Assembly (NCBI RefSeq): GCF_000190735.1
Contig: NC_015177.1
Coordinates: forward strand, 558,001-622,000
Direction: 5' to 3'
DNA from: Pseudopedobacter saltans DSM 12145
GTDB taxonomy: Bacteria; Bacteroidota; Bacteroidia; Sphingobacteriales; Sphingobacteriaceae
Length of the DNA stretch: 64,000 nucleotides
In this document: positions 1 through 10,086 of the stretch, piece after piece
Layout of the letters: every line of letters starts with the position of its first letter
Numbering within the stretch: the first letter of the stretch is position 1
Made by a program: the position numbers and the translations under genes
The notes under the pieces: generated by a model
Seen by the model: the letters and a program-made list of their open reading frames with translations, nothing else
What the model was told of the DNA's origin: nothing
Databases searched by the model: none

Positions 1-3000
1 TTTCAATCAATGCTTTAGGAGCCGGGGTTACAAGCGTCAATCATTATTCCTCTGCAGACGGTTTATCGGATAACCGTGTTACTACAATTATTAAAGACAG
101 GGAAGGGTTTGTGTGGTTCGGGACTTGGGCCGGGATTAACCGCTTTGATGGAAGCCGATTTGTTGCGTTTAAATCGAATCCTGGTGATTTCTCCAGTCTT
201 AAAAGTAATCGTATAGATGAAATAGTTGAAGATAAAACATCCTCCTTTCTTTGGGTAAGAGCTTATGATAATAAAATTTATCGTTTTGATAAGCGTAAAC
301 ATGTTTTTACTTCGCTTCATGATTTAATAAAAAACGAGCCGTTTAAAAAGTATCAGTTTACAAGGATACTCTCCGTCTCGAGGGGGAAAGTCTGGCTGAA
401 ATCAACAAAAGGAAATGTTATTGTTATAGATGATGCCGCTGGAAATTTACCGGTTTTCAATGAATTGAATGCTCTAAATGATAGTTCTGAAAAGACATAC
501 TTTTTCTATCTGGATGATAATGGTCACGCTTGGATTTCAAATGAACGTGGGCTCTTTCTAATTAAGCAAAATCAGGAATGTAAATACACAATAAGTCAAT
601 ATGTAGTTAACTCCAATAACCCAATCCGGTTGATTACATCTGACTATAATGGTGGAGTATGGGCTTCTTATGAGAATAACCGGATAATTCGGTTGGATAC
701 CTTATTAAGAAAAAAGACAGATAGAATAATTACCAACGGAAAAATTTATGATATCAAGCTAAAAAAAGACAGAAGCCAACTTCTTTGTACTACATCCAGG
801 GGCGAATTGGTTTCTATAGACAATAATGGTGTCAGCAGACTTGTACAACGTACAAGTGGTGGCGAAGCGTTGTTTTGTATTTATGAAGATAAAAATAATG
901 GTATATGGCTGGAGTCTGACCGTTATGGGGTTATCCGTTTGGATCAGCCTACGAACAGGTTGGTCGGATTATATCCAGCAATGGCATATAATTTTAAACC
1001 CTGGGTAAGAAACTGTACCTTTTTTCAGGATATCAATAAGACATTATGGGCGAGTATAAGAGGCTATAAATTATCTGTTTATGACGAGGAGAAAGATCAA
1101 CTGGTAGAATTCGCGCTTAATATTGAAGGATTAAACAGAAACTTTTCCCGGATTATTTTAGGTACGTTCTACGATCCAAGCGGAGCACTTTGGATTACCA
1201 CAGATAATGGAGGCTTGGATAGAGTTACCATGCAAGGAAATCTATTCAACCAGAATTATATAAAAAGTGACCACATAAGTAAAGCAGAGAATGAGGTTAG
1301 AGGTTTATTGGCTGATCGTAAAGGAAGGCTGTGGATTGGTACAAAGTCTGGAAGGATTTTGCTGAATGATAAGGGGGGGACTTTAGAAGATCCATTGGGA
1401 AGAGACTTTAAACCCGGGGGCGGAGTTTATTCTGTCTATGAGGATAAAGATGGTTTGTTTTGGATAGGGACTCGGGGAGGCGGAGTTTATTTAGTGGAGG
1501 AACGAAACAGCGGAAACTTTTATATTTTACAACATTTTTTAAATACCGAACAGGATATAAATTTGCATAGAAGCGAGATTTACAGTATTCTGCAGGATAA
1601 GAAAGGACGAATTTGGGTAGCGACTTTTGGGGGAGGCCTGGTTTTAATAACACAGAAAGACGGAAAATATCAGGTTTCGGCTGATCGTGACAAATTAGCA
1701 AATTATCCGATTGATAGTTATGGGAAATTAAGGTATTTAAATACGGATATTAAGGGGAACATTTGGATTGCTACATCAGAAGGGCTGATTTTATTTGATC
1801 CTGAGGATAACACCAAAGGTGGAAAATTTAAAATATATAAGAAAGAACCCGGAAACATAAAAAGTCTGGGAGGGAATGATATTCAATTTGTTTATCGGGA
1901 TTCGGAAAATCAAATGTGGGTGCTTACTTCCTCCGGAGGTTTAAACTTGGCTGTAGGAGATAATCCGTTGGATACACTCTGGTTTAAAAATTATTCGAAA
2001 AAACAGGGATTTGCAAGCGACTTTTTATTGGCTTGTACCGAAGATGCAGCGCGAAATCTTTGGATATCTACCCGGAACGGTATTTCTAAGTTTTCTTTGT
2101 CTAATGGAAAAGTACAGAATTATAGCTACTATGATGGTTTGCATGAAACCATATTCTCTGAAGGTTCTGTGGCAAAGCTAAAGGATGGCAAAGTTGTTTT
2201 TGGTAATATTCTGGGATATTTATATTTCCATGCCAATGACCTGAATGAAAAACGTGAAAAAGGGAATCTGGTGTTTACCAATTTTCAGATTAATAGCGAA
2301 GACACAGATCCGGATGATGTACAATCTCCATTACAAACCGATATAAACTATGTTTCTAAAATAAAACTTAGGCATAACCAGAATATCGTAGCTGTTGAAT
2401 TTGCCATGCTGGAATCGGTTTCTGCAAGCAGACATAATTTTGTTTACCGTTTGGTTGGTTACGATGATGTATGGAGAAACACAGAAGGGCAAAGTAAGGT
2501 CACCTATACCAATCTGCCTCCAGGCAGCTATACTTTTCAGGTAAGAAGTCAGAACATAGATTTGTTTAGCGGGGTATCTTACCGTTCTTTACAAATAGAA
2601 GTTCTGCCGCCGTTTTGGAAAACATGGTGGGCCTATTTAATCTACGCTGTATTGTTATGCATCATTTTGGGGTTTGTTAAAAGAACCATTGCAACTATTC
2701 TTTCTTTAAAACAAGGGATAGCCGTAGAGAAAAGACTGGCCGAAATGAAATTAAATTTCTTTACGCAAATTTCTCACGAATTGCGGACACCTTTAACCTT
2801 GATAGTTAATCCTATAGAGGAAATTCTGGCAAGAGAAAAACTTTCGGCAAAAGGAAAGGGATACGCTAAAGTTATTTACGACAATTCGAAAAGAATGGTA
2901 CGTCTGGTTAATCAGGTATTGGACTTGCGGAAGGTGAGCAGTGGAAAGGCCAATTTAAAATTACAACGGACAGACCTGATTTTGTTCATTCGGAATATAT

Positions 3001-4316
3001 GTGGGTATTTTGATAATTATCTGTCTGGAAGGCAAATAAAGATAGTTTTACAATCGGAATTTAAAGAATTGTTTATAGATATTGACTCTGATAAGACTGA
3101 AACTATTATTTATAATATACTGGCCAACGCTATAAAGTTTTCCCCGCAGGGCGGCGAAATTGATCTTGTTGTAAGTGTAGATAAGGAATCAAAAGTACTG
3201 AAGGTCTCTGTTACCGATGAGGGGCCTGGCGTAAACGATAATGAATTAGATAAAATTTTTCAACTTTATTATGAAGGTTCCATTTCTGCCAATGTAAAAG
3301 GTACCGGAATTGGTTTAGCACTATCTAAGGAACTGGCAGAACTTCATAACGGAAAAATCTATGCCGAAAACAGTAACGGAAAAGGGCTGAAGGTAGTACT
3401 TGAGCTTCCTTATTTATTAAACGAAGATTCCGCGCAACCTTTTACTACAGAAATATCCTATGTTCAGGAAATTACCGATATCGGACTGATTTCTGATGAA
3501 TCTATTATAGAAGTGCAGGATCGAAAGAGGATACTTATTGTTGAAGATAATATTGATTTACGTAGTTTCCTGAATAATAAGTTTGAAGACTTTTACAACA
3601 TAGAAGTGGCAGAAAATGGAGAAGAAGGTTTACAGAAGGCGATTTCTTTATTACCAGATTTGATACTGTCTGATATTATGATGCCTAAAATGGACGGGAT
3701 ACAAATGCTGAATAAACTGAAAAATAATTCGTTAACCAGCCACATACCGGTTATATTGTTAACCGCCCGGCATACAGTAGATTACCACATCCAGAGTTTA
3801 AAATACGGGGCCGATTACTACTTACCTAAACCGCTGAATATACGGTTGCTCTTTAGCGCAGTGAATAATATTCTGATACAGCGACAAAAGTTCTTTCAGC
3901 ATGTAGTGGCAGAGGGAAAACAAAGTAGTGGAATAGAGGACCTCAAAGAAAATCCTATTATAACAGAGCTTGATAAAAAATTTTTAGAAGATACGGTAAG
4001 AATCGTTAATGAGCATATTAATGATGCCGATTTTAATATAGATGCTGTTGCCGATTTAGTAGGCATGAGCCGATCCGGTTTCTTTAAGAAATTTAAGGCT
4101 TTAACAAATACCGCACCTGTAGACTTTTTAAGAGACACCCGATTGGAAAAAGCGAAATCTATGTTCGATGAGGGACATAGTAATATATCTACTGTAGCTT
4201 ATGCTGTGGGCTTTAATAACCCAAAATATTTTAGTACCTGTTTTAAGGCAAAGTATGCTCTAACACCTAAAGAATATGTGAAAAAGTGTAGTGAGAAATT
4301 TGCAGGAAATCATTAA
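1..4316 (+). CDS. Hybrid two-component system sensor/AraC regulator (HTCS), 5' truncated
   Basis: Single-chain sensor and transcription regulator of the kind that controls polysaccharide loci in Bacteroidota. The frame is open from base 3, so the N-terminus lies outside the window; the first Met (base 111) is inside a propeller repeat and is not the start. In order: many Reg_prop beta-propeller blades ending in W-x-G-T-like motifs (to about 2250), a Y_Y_Y domain (about 2390-2600), one membrane segment (about 2620-2690), HisKA with the phospho-accepting His in SHELRTP (base 2775), HATPase_c boxes (NAIKFSP, DEGPG, GTGIGL), a receiver with the Asp of LSDIMMP (base 3672), and a C-terminal AraC-type helix-turn-helix (about 4000-4300). 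All expected key residues are present. It lies directly upstream of the SusC/SusD operon, so it is probably that locus's pectin-oligosaccharide sensor; the ligand is inferred. Confidence 0.95.
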   Translation, partial: SINALGAGVTSVNHYSSADGLSDNRVTTIIKDREGFVWFGTWAGINRFDGSRFVAFKSNPGDFSSLKSNRIDEIVEDKTSSFLWVRAYDNKIYRFDKRKHVFTSLHDLIKNEPFKKYQFTRILSVSRGKVWLKSTKGNVIVIDDAAGNLPVFNELNALNDSSEKTYFFYLDDNGHAWISNERGLFLIKQNQECKYTISQYVVNSNNPIRLITSDYNGGVWASYENNRIIRLDTLLRKKTDRIITNGKIYDIKLKKDRSQLLCTTSRGELVSIDNNGVSRLVQRTSGGEALFCIYEDKNNGIWLESDRYGVIRLDQPTNRLVGLYPAMAYNFKPWVRNCTFFQDINKTLWASIRGYKLSVYDEEKDQLVEFALNIEGLNRNFSRIILGTFYDPSGALWITTDNGGLDRVTMQGNLFNQNYIKSDHISKAENEVRGLLADRKGRLWIGTKSGRILLNDKGGTLEDPLGRDFKPGGGVYSVYEDKDGLFWIGTRGGGVYLVEERNSGNFYILQHFLNTEQDINLHRSEIYSILQDKKGRIWVATFGGGLVLITQKDGKYQVSADRDKLANYPIDSYGKLRYLNTDIKGNIWIATSEGLILFDPEDNTKGGKFKIYKKEPGNIKSLGGNDIQFVYRDSENQMWVLTSSGGLNLAVGDNPLDTLWFKNYSKKQGFASDFLLACTEDAARNLWISTRNGISKFSLSNGKVQNYSYYDGLHETIFSEGSVAKLKDGKVVFGNILGYLYFHANDLNEKREKGNLVFTNFQINSEDTDPDDVQSPLQTDINYVSKIKLRHNQNIVAVEFAMLESVSASRHNFVYRLVGYDDVWRNTEGQSKVTYTNLPPGSYTFQVRSQNIDLFSGVSYRSLQIEVLPPFWKTWWAYLIYAVLLCIILGFVKRTIATILSLKQGIAVEKRLAEMKLNFFTQISHELRTPLTLIVNPIEEILAREKLSAKGKGYAKVIYDNSKRMVRLVNQVLDLRKVSSGKANLKLQRTDLILFIRNICGYFDNYLSGRQIKIVLQSEFKELFIDIDSDKTETIIYNILANAIKFSPQGGEIDLVVSVDKESKVLKVSVTDEGPGVNDNELDKIFQLYYEGSISANVKGTGIGLALSKELAELHNGKIYAENSNGKGLKVVLELPYLLNEDSAQPFTTEISYVQEITDIGLISDESIIEVQDRKRILIVEDNIDLRSFLNNKFEDFYNIEVAENGEEGLQKAISLLPDLILSDIMMPKMDGIQMLNKLKNNSLTSHIPVILLTARHTVDYHIQSLKYGADYYLPKPLNIRLLFSAVNNILIQRQKFFQHVVAEGKQSSGIEDLKENPIITELDKKFLEDTVRIVNEHINDADFNIDAVADLVGMSRSGFFKKFKALTNTAPVDFLRDTRLEKAKSMFDEGHSNISTVAYAVGFNNPKYFSTCFKAKYALTPKEYVKKCSEKFAGNH

Positions 4317-4977
4317 TAGGTGTATATAGATATACCTTTGATACCCAACAGCCTTATTGCCTTCTAAAGTGTATTTTGGTACTGCCCAATACAACATCCC
4401 GGTGTTATAAAATCTCTGATACCGTTTCAGTTATCATTAAAATGTTTGGGTCTTTTCTTCGACCCTGCAGCGAAGCATCTGTATCGTTTAATCTTTAAAC
4501 TGTGATGAGGTTTATTCTCTTTGTTTTGATAAACTAAGGACTGGGGGCAGGGAATAAATTGAATACCTGATGATTACAGATAAAGTTAATAAACAGAGTT
4601 TGAATTAATCAGATCCCCTTTTTTTATCAGAAAACAAACCTTTAATATCAGTTATTGAACCTTGTTTAAGTCATTTATACAGTTCTTTGAAAGAACGATT
4701 TTTGCAAGTCAATCGATTGCATTGATAAACAATTATGGTTTATCATTAGGAATAAGTAAGAAGACTAACCAAACTATAATTCAATAAACCAATTTAAAAT
4801 GACGTAAAAAGTAACAATCCAATTTTAAACTATTACTACTCAATTCTATAAGATGTTTTGGGAGTAAGACAACTGTCAAATCCAGTGGGATTTTCAAGTT
4901 GGAATTAATTCGAAAGAGATAGCGAGAAATGTATTAATTGTGATTTTAATCGCAACAAACTAATTAAACTAACCAAT
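4317..4977. promoter_or_regulatory. 661-base intergenic region between HTCS and susC
   Basis: No plausible gene is seen here. This is the expected place for the HTCS-controlled promoter of the SusC/SusD operon. I see a small palindrome TTCTTTGAAAGAA at 4683-4695, followed by GATTTTTG at 4697-4704. The latter is one mismatch from the Bacteroidota -7 consensus TAnnTTTG and has a poor TTTA 19 bases upstream. A TACCTTTG at 4333-4340 fits the -7 consensus but has no correctly spaced TTTG. No start site can be fixed from sequence alone. The leader is long and AT-rich. Confidence 0.4.
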
Positions 4978-7900
4978 ATGATGAAAAAATCCTTATTTTT
5001 TTTATTGTTTATTCAATTATCCGTTATTCTAGGTTTTGCGCAATCTAAAATAATTTCAGGAAAAGTTGTAGATGAGCACACCGGAGAAATTTTAGCTGGT
5101 GTTTCTGTAAAAATTAAAGGAACTTCTTTAATTACCCAAACAAATGGAAATGGAGAATTTAAATTTAGTCCTTCTAACGAACCTTCTAATATTGTATTAG
5201 AGATTAGTTATTTAGGCTATGCAACTAAAAGTGTAAACTTCAAAGGCGACGGTCCGATAACTATTGCTTTGAGGGAAGACGTGTCCTCTCTTAATGAAGT
5301 TGTTGTTATAGGATATGGGACTGTACAAAGAAAAGATTTGGCTGGAGCGGTAGGTTCAGTTAAGGGAACTGAAATCGAAAAAACGCCAGTAACAAATATA
5401 GCCGAAGCTTTGACAGGGCGGATTGCTGGTGTTCAAGTGACCACTTTAGATGGTGCTCCGGGAGCAGATGTCGTTATTAGAGTCAGAGGGGGCGGTTCTA
5501 TAACGCAAGATAACTCTCCTTTATATATTGTTGATGGTTTTATTGTTGACAATATTAACAATATAGCCACTACAGATATAGAATCTATAGATGTGTTAAA
5601 AGACGCTTCATCTACTGCTATTTATGGCGCAAGAGGGGCAAATGGGGTTGTTATTGTAACAACTAAATCTCCAAAAGCAGGTAAAACAAGTATTTCTTAT
5701 AACGGCTATTCTCAAGCAAAACATTTTCCAAGAAAATTAGATGTGTTATCTCCTTATGAGTTCACCTTAGCCCAGTATGAATACGCATTACTAAGAGGAG
5801 CCACTTCTGATGATATGAAAAGATTTATCAAGTATTTTGGAGTTTACGAAGATTTAGAGCTTTATAAATATCAAAAAGGAACAGATTGGCAAGAAGAATT
5901 ATTTGGCAGGCCTGTAGTATCTCAACAACATAATTTAAGCTTAACGGGTGGTGCCGAAAAAACTAAATTTAGTTTCAATACCACATATAATAAAGACGAA
6001 GGGCTAATGCCTAGTTCAGGAGTAGAACGTTTTTATTTTAATTACAAAATGGATCATGAGATATCTAAGAAATTAAAGTTAAACTTAGCTGCAAGATATT
6101 CTAATAGTGTTATTGACGGAGCCGGTACTTCCGGAGGGTCGAGTGTTCGAGTTTCAGACGGAGTGCAAACAAGACCAATTAATGGAATTGCTGACAATAT
6201 TGTAATTGATCCCAATGCTATTTCCGTTGGAGATGATGACTATGAGGAATTTATTAGAGGTCTGGTAAAACCTACGGATTTAACAGCGCAAGATTACAGG
6301 CAAAGAGTAAATAGAGATTTTAGTTTAAATAGTGCATTAAACTATTCTCCGATAAAAAGGTTAGACTTAAGAACCGAATTAGCAGCCACGTTAAGAAATG
6401 CATCTAGCAAAAGATATTGGGGACCTCTAACCGGAGAATCTAAAAATGTAGGTAATAATTTACCATTAGGAGAATTAACATCCGGAACCAGTAATACTTA
6501 CAGGTGGGTAAATACTATTAACTATCGAATTTTAGATAACAAATTACACAAATTAGGAGTATTAGCCGGGCAGGAATTAAATACAACTTCTGGGTCTAGC
6601 ACATTTAACAGGGCAAAGTATTTTGATGAGACCTTAGGTCCTGAAAAACTCTTCGCAAATATGGCTCTGGGTACATCGGAAAGGTTAGAAACTTTGGAAA
6701 GTAGAGGGGAAGATTTATTGTCTTTCTTTGGAAGGATAAATTATACATTTAATAATAAATATATTTTCTATGGCACTTTAAGAGCAGATGGGACAAGTAA
6801 ATTCGCCCCGGAAAATAGATGGGGGTATTTTCCGGCAGCATCTTTTGCGTGGAGAGCTTCTGACGAAGATTTTCTTAAAGATTTGAACGTTTTCTCTGAT
6901 TTAAAATTACGGGTGAGTTATGGCGAAGCTGGAAATAATAGAATTCCTAATGATTCCTGGAGATTTCTGTTTAAGCCTACAGCAAACAGACCTTACGGGG
7001 CAGGAGGTAATAACCAGGTTTATTACAATATTGTAAACAGTTTCTTGCCAAATCCAAATTTAAAATGGGAAACTACGATTTCCAGAAATCTTGGTTTCGA
7101 TTTCGGATTCTTTAAAAATAGATTAACCGGTACTTTAGATATCTACAAAAATACAACTAAAGACTTAATTGTAGAAAATGAGATACCTCCACAAACAGGT
7201 TTTACATCTCAGCAAATTAATATTGGGCAAACATCTAATCGAGGTTTAGAACTAACCTTAAATGGGACTATTATCCATAAAAAAGACTTTACACTTTCCG
7301 GAACATTTAATATTGGTAGAAACATACCTAAAATAGATAAGTTAGACGGGAATGATATTAGGACAGTAAAATCGAACTGGGCCGGTACAGATTTGAAAAC
7401 TGATGATGACTATAGGTTAATTACAGGAAGAACGATAGGGCTGATGTATGGCTATGTTAGCGATGGCTATTATACTACAGATGATTTTGAGTCTTATAAC
7501 CCAACAACCAGAACATATGTGTTAAAACCTGGTGTAGCAAACTCTGGAAGCCTTTTAGGTGGAATCATCGGTATTAGACCGGGAACCATGAAATTGAAAG
7601 ATTTGGATGGCGATGGATCGGTAACCGCAGATAAAGACAGAAAAATAATAGGTAGCGCAATTCCAAAACATACAGGTGGTTTTGGTTTAAATGCAACATT
7701 TAAGTCATTCGACATTTCAACCTATTTCAATTGGGTTTATGGAAATCAGATTTACAACACAGGCCGTATTCAGTTTAATATGTATTACCGTTCGACATTT
7801 GGAAACATGTTAAATACAGTAAACTATGATAACAGATATAAATACATTAATCCCAATGGTGAACTGGTTACGTCTTTAGAAGATTTAGCGGCTTTAAATG

Positions 7901-8229
7901 AAAATGCTACTATATGGTCTCCATTTTCTATGGGCAGTGCATCTCCAGTTTTTTCAGATGATGCTGTAGAAGATGGTTCATTCCTAAGAATGACTTATGC
8001 TACATTGGGCTATACATTACCGAAAAATATCACCAAAAAAGTCGGAATATCATCTCTAAGAGTTTACGGGACAATTTATAATGCTTTTATAATTACAAAT
8101 TATAGAGGTTACGATCCGGAAGTAACAGCTACACGTAGTGGTAGTTATCAAGCCTTAACCCCGGGCGTTGATTATTCCGCATATCCTAAAAGCAGGACGT
8201 TCACATTCGGTTTAAATGTTAACTTTTAA
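4978..8229 (+). CDS. SusC/RagA-family TonB-linked outer membrane protein
   Basis: TonB-dependent outer-membrane importer for oligosaccharides, working with the SusD-like lipoprotein encoded 11 bases downstream. A Sec signal peptide (to about residue 21) precedes a carboxypeptidase-regulatory-like domain (about 24-95, ISGKVVDEHTG start). A TonB-dependent plug follows (about 110-225), carrying the family motif IDVLKDASSTAIYGARGANG, then a 22-strand-type barrel ending in an aromatic-rich C-terminus (FGLNVNF). At 1083 residues it is of normal length and has no N-terminal STN domain, so it is not of the anti-sigma-signalling type. Met codons lie at 4978 and 4981 and either could start the protein. 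The surrounding pectate lyases and pectinesterases suggest a homogalacturonan- or rhamnogalacturonan-derived substrate; this is inference. Confidence 0.96.
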   Translation: MMKKSLFFLLFIQLSVILGFAQSKIISGKVVDEHTGEILAGVSVKIKGTSLITQTNGNGEFKFSPSNEPSNIVLEISYLGYATKSVNFKGDGPITIALREDVSSLNEVVVIGYGTVQRKDLAGAVGSVKGTEIEKTPVTNIAEALTGRIAGVQVTTLDGAPGADVVIRVRGGGSITQDNSPLYIVDGFIVDNINNIATTDIESIDVLKDASSTAIYGARGANGVVIVTTKSPKAGKTSISYNGYSQAKHFPRKLDVLSPYEFTLAQYEYALLRGATSDDMKRFIKYFGVYEDLELYKYQKGTDWQEELFGRPVVSQQHNLSLTGGAEKTKFSFNTTYNKDEGLMPSSGVERFYFNYKMDHEISKKLKLNLAARYSNSVIDGAGTSGGSSVRVSDGVQTRPINGIADNIVIDPNAISVGDDDYEEFIRGLVKPTDLTAQDYRQRVNRDFSLNSALNYSPIKRLDLRTELAATLRNASSKRYWGPLTGESKNVGNNLPLGELTSGTSNTYRWVNTINYRILDNKLHKLGVLAGQELNTTSGSSTFNRAKYFDETLGPEKLFANMALGTSERLETLESRGEDLLSFFGRINYTFNNKYIFYGTLRADGTSKFAPENRWGYFPAASFAWRASDEDFLKDLNVFSDLKLRVSYGEAGNNRIPNDSWRFLFKPTANRPYGAGGNNQVYYNIVNSFLPNPNLKWETTISRNLGFDFGFFKNRLTGTLDIYKNTTKDLIVENEIPPQTGFTSQQINIGQTSNRGLELTLNGTIIHKKDFTLSGTFNIGRNIPKIDKLDGNDIRTVKSNWAGTDLKTDDDYRLITGRTIGLMYGYVSDGYYTTDDFESYNPTTRTYVLKPGVANSGSLLGGIIGIRPGTMKLKDLDGDGSVTADKDRKIIGSAIPKHTGGFGLNATFKSFDISTYFNWVYGNQIYNTGRIQFNMYYRSTFGNMLNTVNYDNRYKYINPNGELVTSLEDLAALNENATIWSPFSMGSASPVFSDDAVEDGSFLRMTYATLGYTLPKNITKKVGISSLRVYGTIYNAFIITNYRGYDPEVTATRSGSYQALTPGVDYSAYPKSRTFTFGLNVNF

Positions 8230-8240
8230 TTAGAAGATTC

Positions 8241-10073
8241 ATGAAAATAGCTAAAATATTAGGAATGGCGTCGCTAATGGTAGTAACGACGTCTTCATGT
8301 AAAGATTTTTTAGAGACAGACTCTCCTTCAACATTCAGTCAGGAATATATCTTTGGGACAGAGGCAGATGCAAGTAAGTCTGTTTACAGTATTTATGCCC
8401 TGTTTAATCAAGACGCTTTTACTTCACGTTTATCTAACAACTTTACAGGCAATTCTGATATAGAAGTTGGAGGAGTAAGTGCGGCACCAGATAATAGCAG
8501 ACGTGATATTTGGTCTTTTGAAACCACAGATGCCAATGGTGATTTAAGAACAGTATGGAATAATGCATATAGCGCCATTAACAGGGCTAATCTTTGCGTA
8601 GAAGGAATACAACAATCCGCAATAGCTTCTAATTCGGAAATGAAACAACTATTAGGAGAAGCGAAAGCATTAAGAGCTTTATGGTATTATTGGTTAATCA
8701 ATCATTGGGGAGATGTGCCTTTTAGTATGAAACCAACCAGAGGGGGAGATGACTTTTATCAGCCTAGAGTTGGTAGAGATACGATTCTTACAGAATTAAT
8801 TAATGACTTAATTTCTATTGAACCAGAAATGAAGCCTTCTACACAAATTACATATGGGATAGAAAGAGTCAATAGAGAGTTTGTTATGGGGCTTATAGCC
8901 AGATTAGCTTTAACGCGGGGTGGTTACTGGCTTTACCCGGATATGACTATGCGTAGAAAAGATGATTATTTGGATTATTATAAGATAGCCAGAGACTATT
9001 GTCAAAAATTAATATCAACTTATGATAGACCACTAAATCCGAATTTCCGACAGATTTTTGATAATGAGAGTAAATGGATTGTAGCTAATAATGATGATGT
9101 TTTATTTGAAGTGGCATTTCAGAAAGGTTTTGGTGATGTGGGGTGGTGTCATGGAATCAGGGTAGATGCAGGTTCTCATCCATATGGTTCCGGTTCTAAT
9201 TATCTTGGTATGACTCCAACTTACTATCACTCATTTGATACGTTAGATAAAAGATTAGATGTAACATGTTCTATCATTTATTATAATTCGGAATTACAAC
9301 AAACACCCACAGCCGTAACAGCTATAGCTCCTGGAAAATGGAATAGAATTTTAATGGGAGAGCCTGCCGGTTCTCAATCCGCAAAAGGCACAGGTATAAA
9401 CTGGCCAATTATGAGATATTCTGATGTGCTGTTGATGTTAGCGGAAAGTGCAAATGAATTGGGTGATGGACCTACAGAAGATGCTAAACAAGCTTTAAGG
9501 AGAGTTAGGCAAAGAGCTTTTGACAGCAGTTTATGGACAACTAAAGTAGAAAATTATATTAACAGTGTTTCGGGTAGTAAAGATGCTTTTTTTAAAGCTA
9601 TTGTTGATGAAAGAGCATGGGAGTTTGGGGGAGAATGTATTAGGAAATACGATTTAATCAGATGGAATTTATACGGTAAAAAAGTTGCTGAAACCCGCGC
9701 TAAACTAAATCAGATGGGGGCTGATGCAAATGGAGGTGTAGGACAATACGCTGATTTACCAGATGTGCTGTATTATAGACTAAATTCGGATAAATCAGTT
9801 ACTTTCTATAATAAATTTAAAAGAGCAAACAGTATTCCTCCATTAAAAGATTCACCTTCAAAAGGAGATAATCCTAATGGCTTTACCAGGATGAATTGGT
9901 TAAAAGGATTATACAATACAACTACATCAGGTCCTGCAGATTACAATCTTAGAACTTGGAGAGGTTACCAAGATGATTCGGGTGTTTTACCAGTGAGGTA
10001 TATTTTACCACTACATGCTTCTACAGTAAGTAGTAGTAGGGGTGTATTAAATAATAATGGTTATGGATACTAA
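8241..10073 (+). CDS. SusD/RagB-family surface glycan-binding lipoprotein
   Basis: Surface lipoprotein that caps the SusC barrel and captures oligosaccharide. The signal peptide ends in a lipobox with the acylated Cys at residue 20 (TTSSC). The N-terminal SusD-like TPR region (about 21-210, with the A-L-R-A-L-W-Y-Y signature of the family) and the C-terminal SusD/RagB domain (about 290-600, with ERAWEFGGE and IRKYDLIRWN) are both visible. At 610 residues the length is normal. It starts 11 bases after the susC stop and is certainly co-transcribed. The ligand cannot be read from the sequence. Confidence 0.96.
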   Translation: MKIAKILGMASLMVVTTSSCKDFLETDSPSTFSQEYIFGTEADASKSVYSIYALFNQDAFTSRLSNNFTGNSDIEVGGVSAAPDNSRRDIWSFETTDANGDLRTVWNNAYSAINRANLCVEGIQQSAIASNSEMKQLLGEAKALRALWYYWLINHWGDVPFSMKPTRGGDDFYQPRVGRDTILTELINDLISIEPEMKPSTQITYGIERVNREFVMGLIARLALTRGGYWLYPDMTMRRKDDYLDYYKIARDYCQKLISTYDRPLNPNFRQIFDNESKWIVANNDDVLFEVAFQKGFGDVGWCHGIRVDAGSHPYGSGSNYLGMTPTYYHSFDTLDKRLDVTCSIIYYNSELQQTPTAVTAIAPGKWNRILMGEPAGSQSAKGTGINWPIMRYSDVLLMLAESANELGDGPTEDAKQALRRVRQRAFDSSLWTTKVENYINSVSGSKDAFFKAIVDERAWEFGGECIRKYDLIRWNLYGKKVAETRAKLNQMGADANGGVGQYADLPDVLYYRLNSDKSVTFYNKFKRANSIPPLKDSPSKGDNPNGFTRMNWLKGLYNTTTSGPADYNLRTWRGYQDDSGVLPVRYILPLHASTVSSSRGVLNNNGYGY

Positions 10074-10086
10074 GATATTAAGTATT

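Noticed and set aside
4333-4340. TACCTTTG as the -7 box of the SusC operon
   Set aside because: There is no TTTG at 19-21 bases upstream and it would imply a leader of more than 600 bases.
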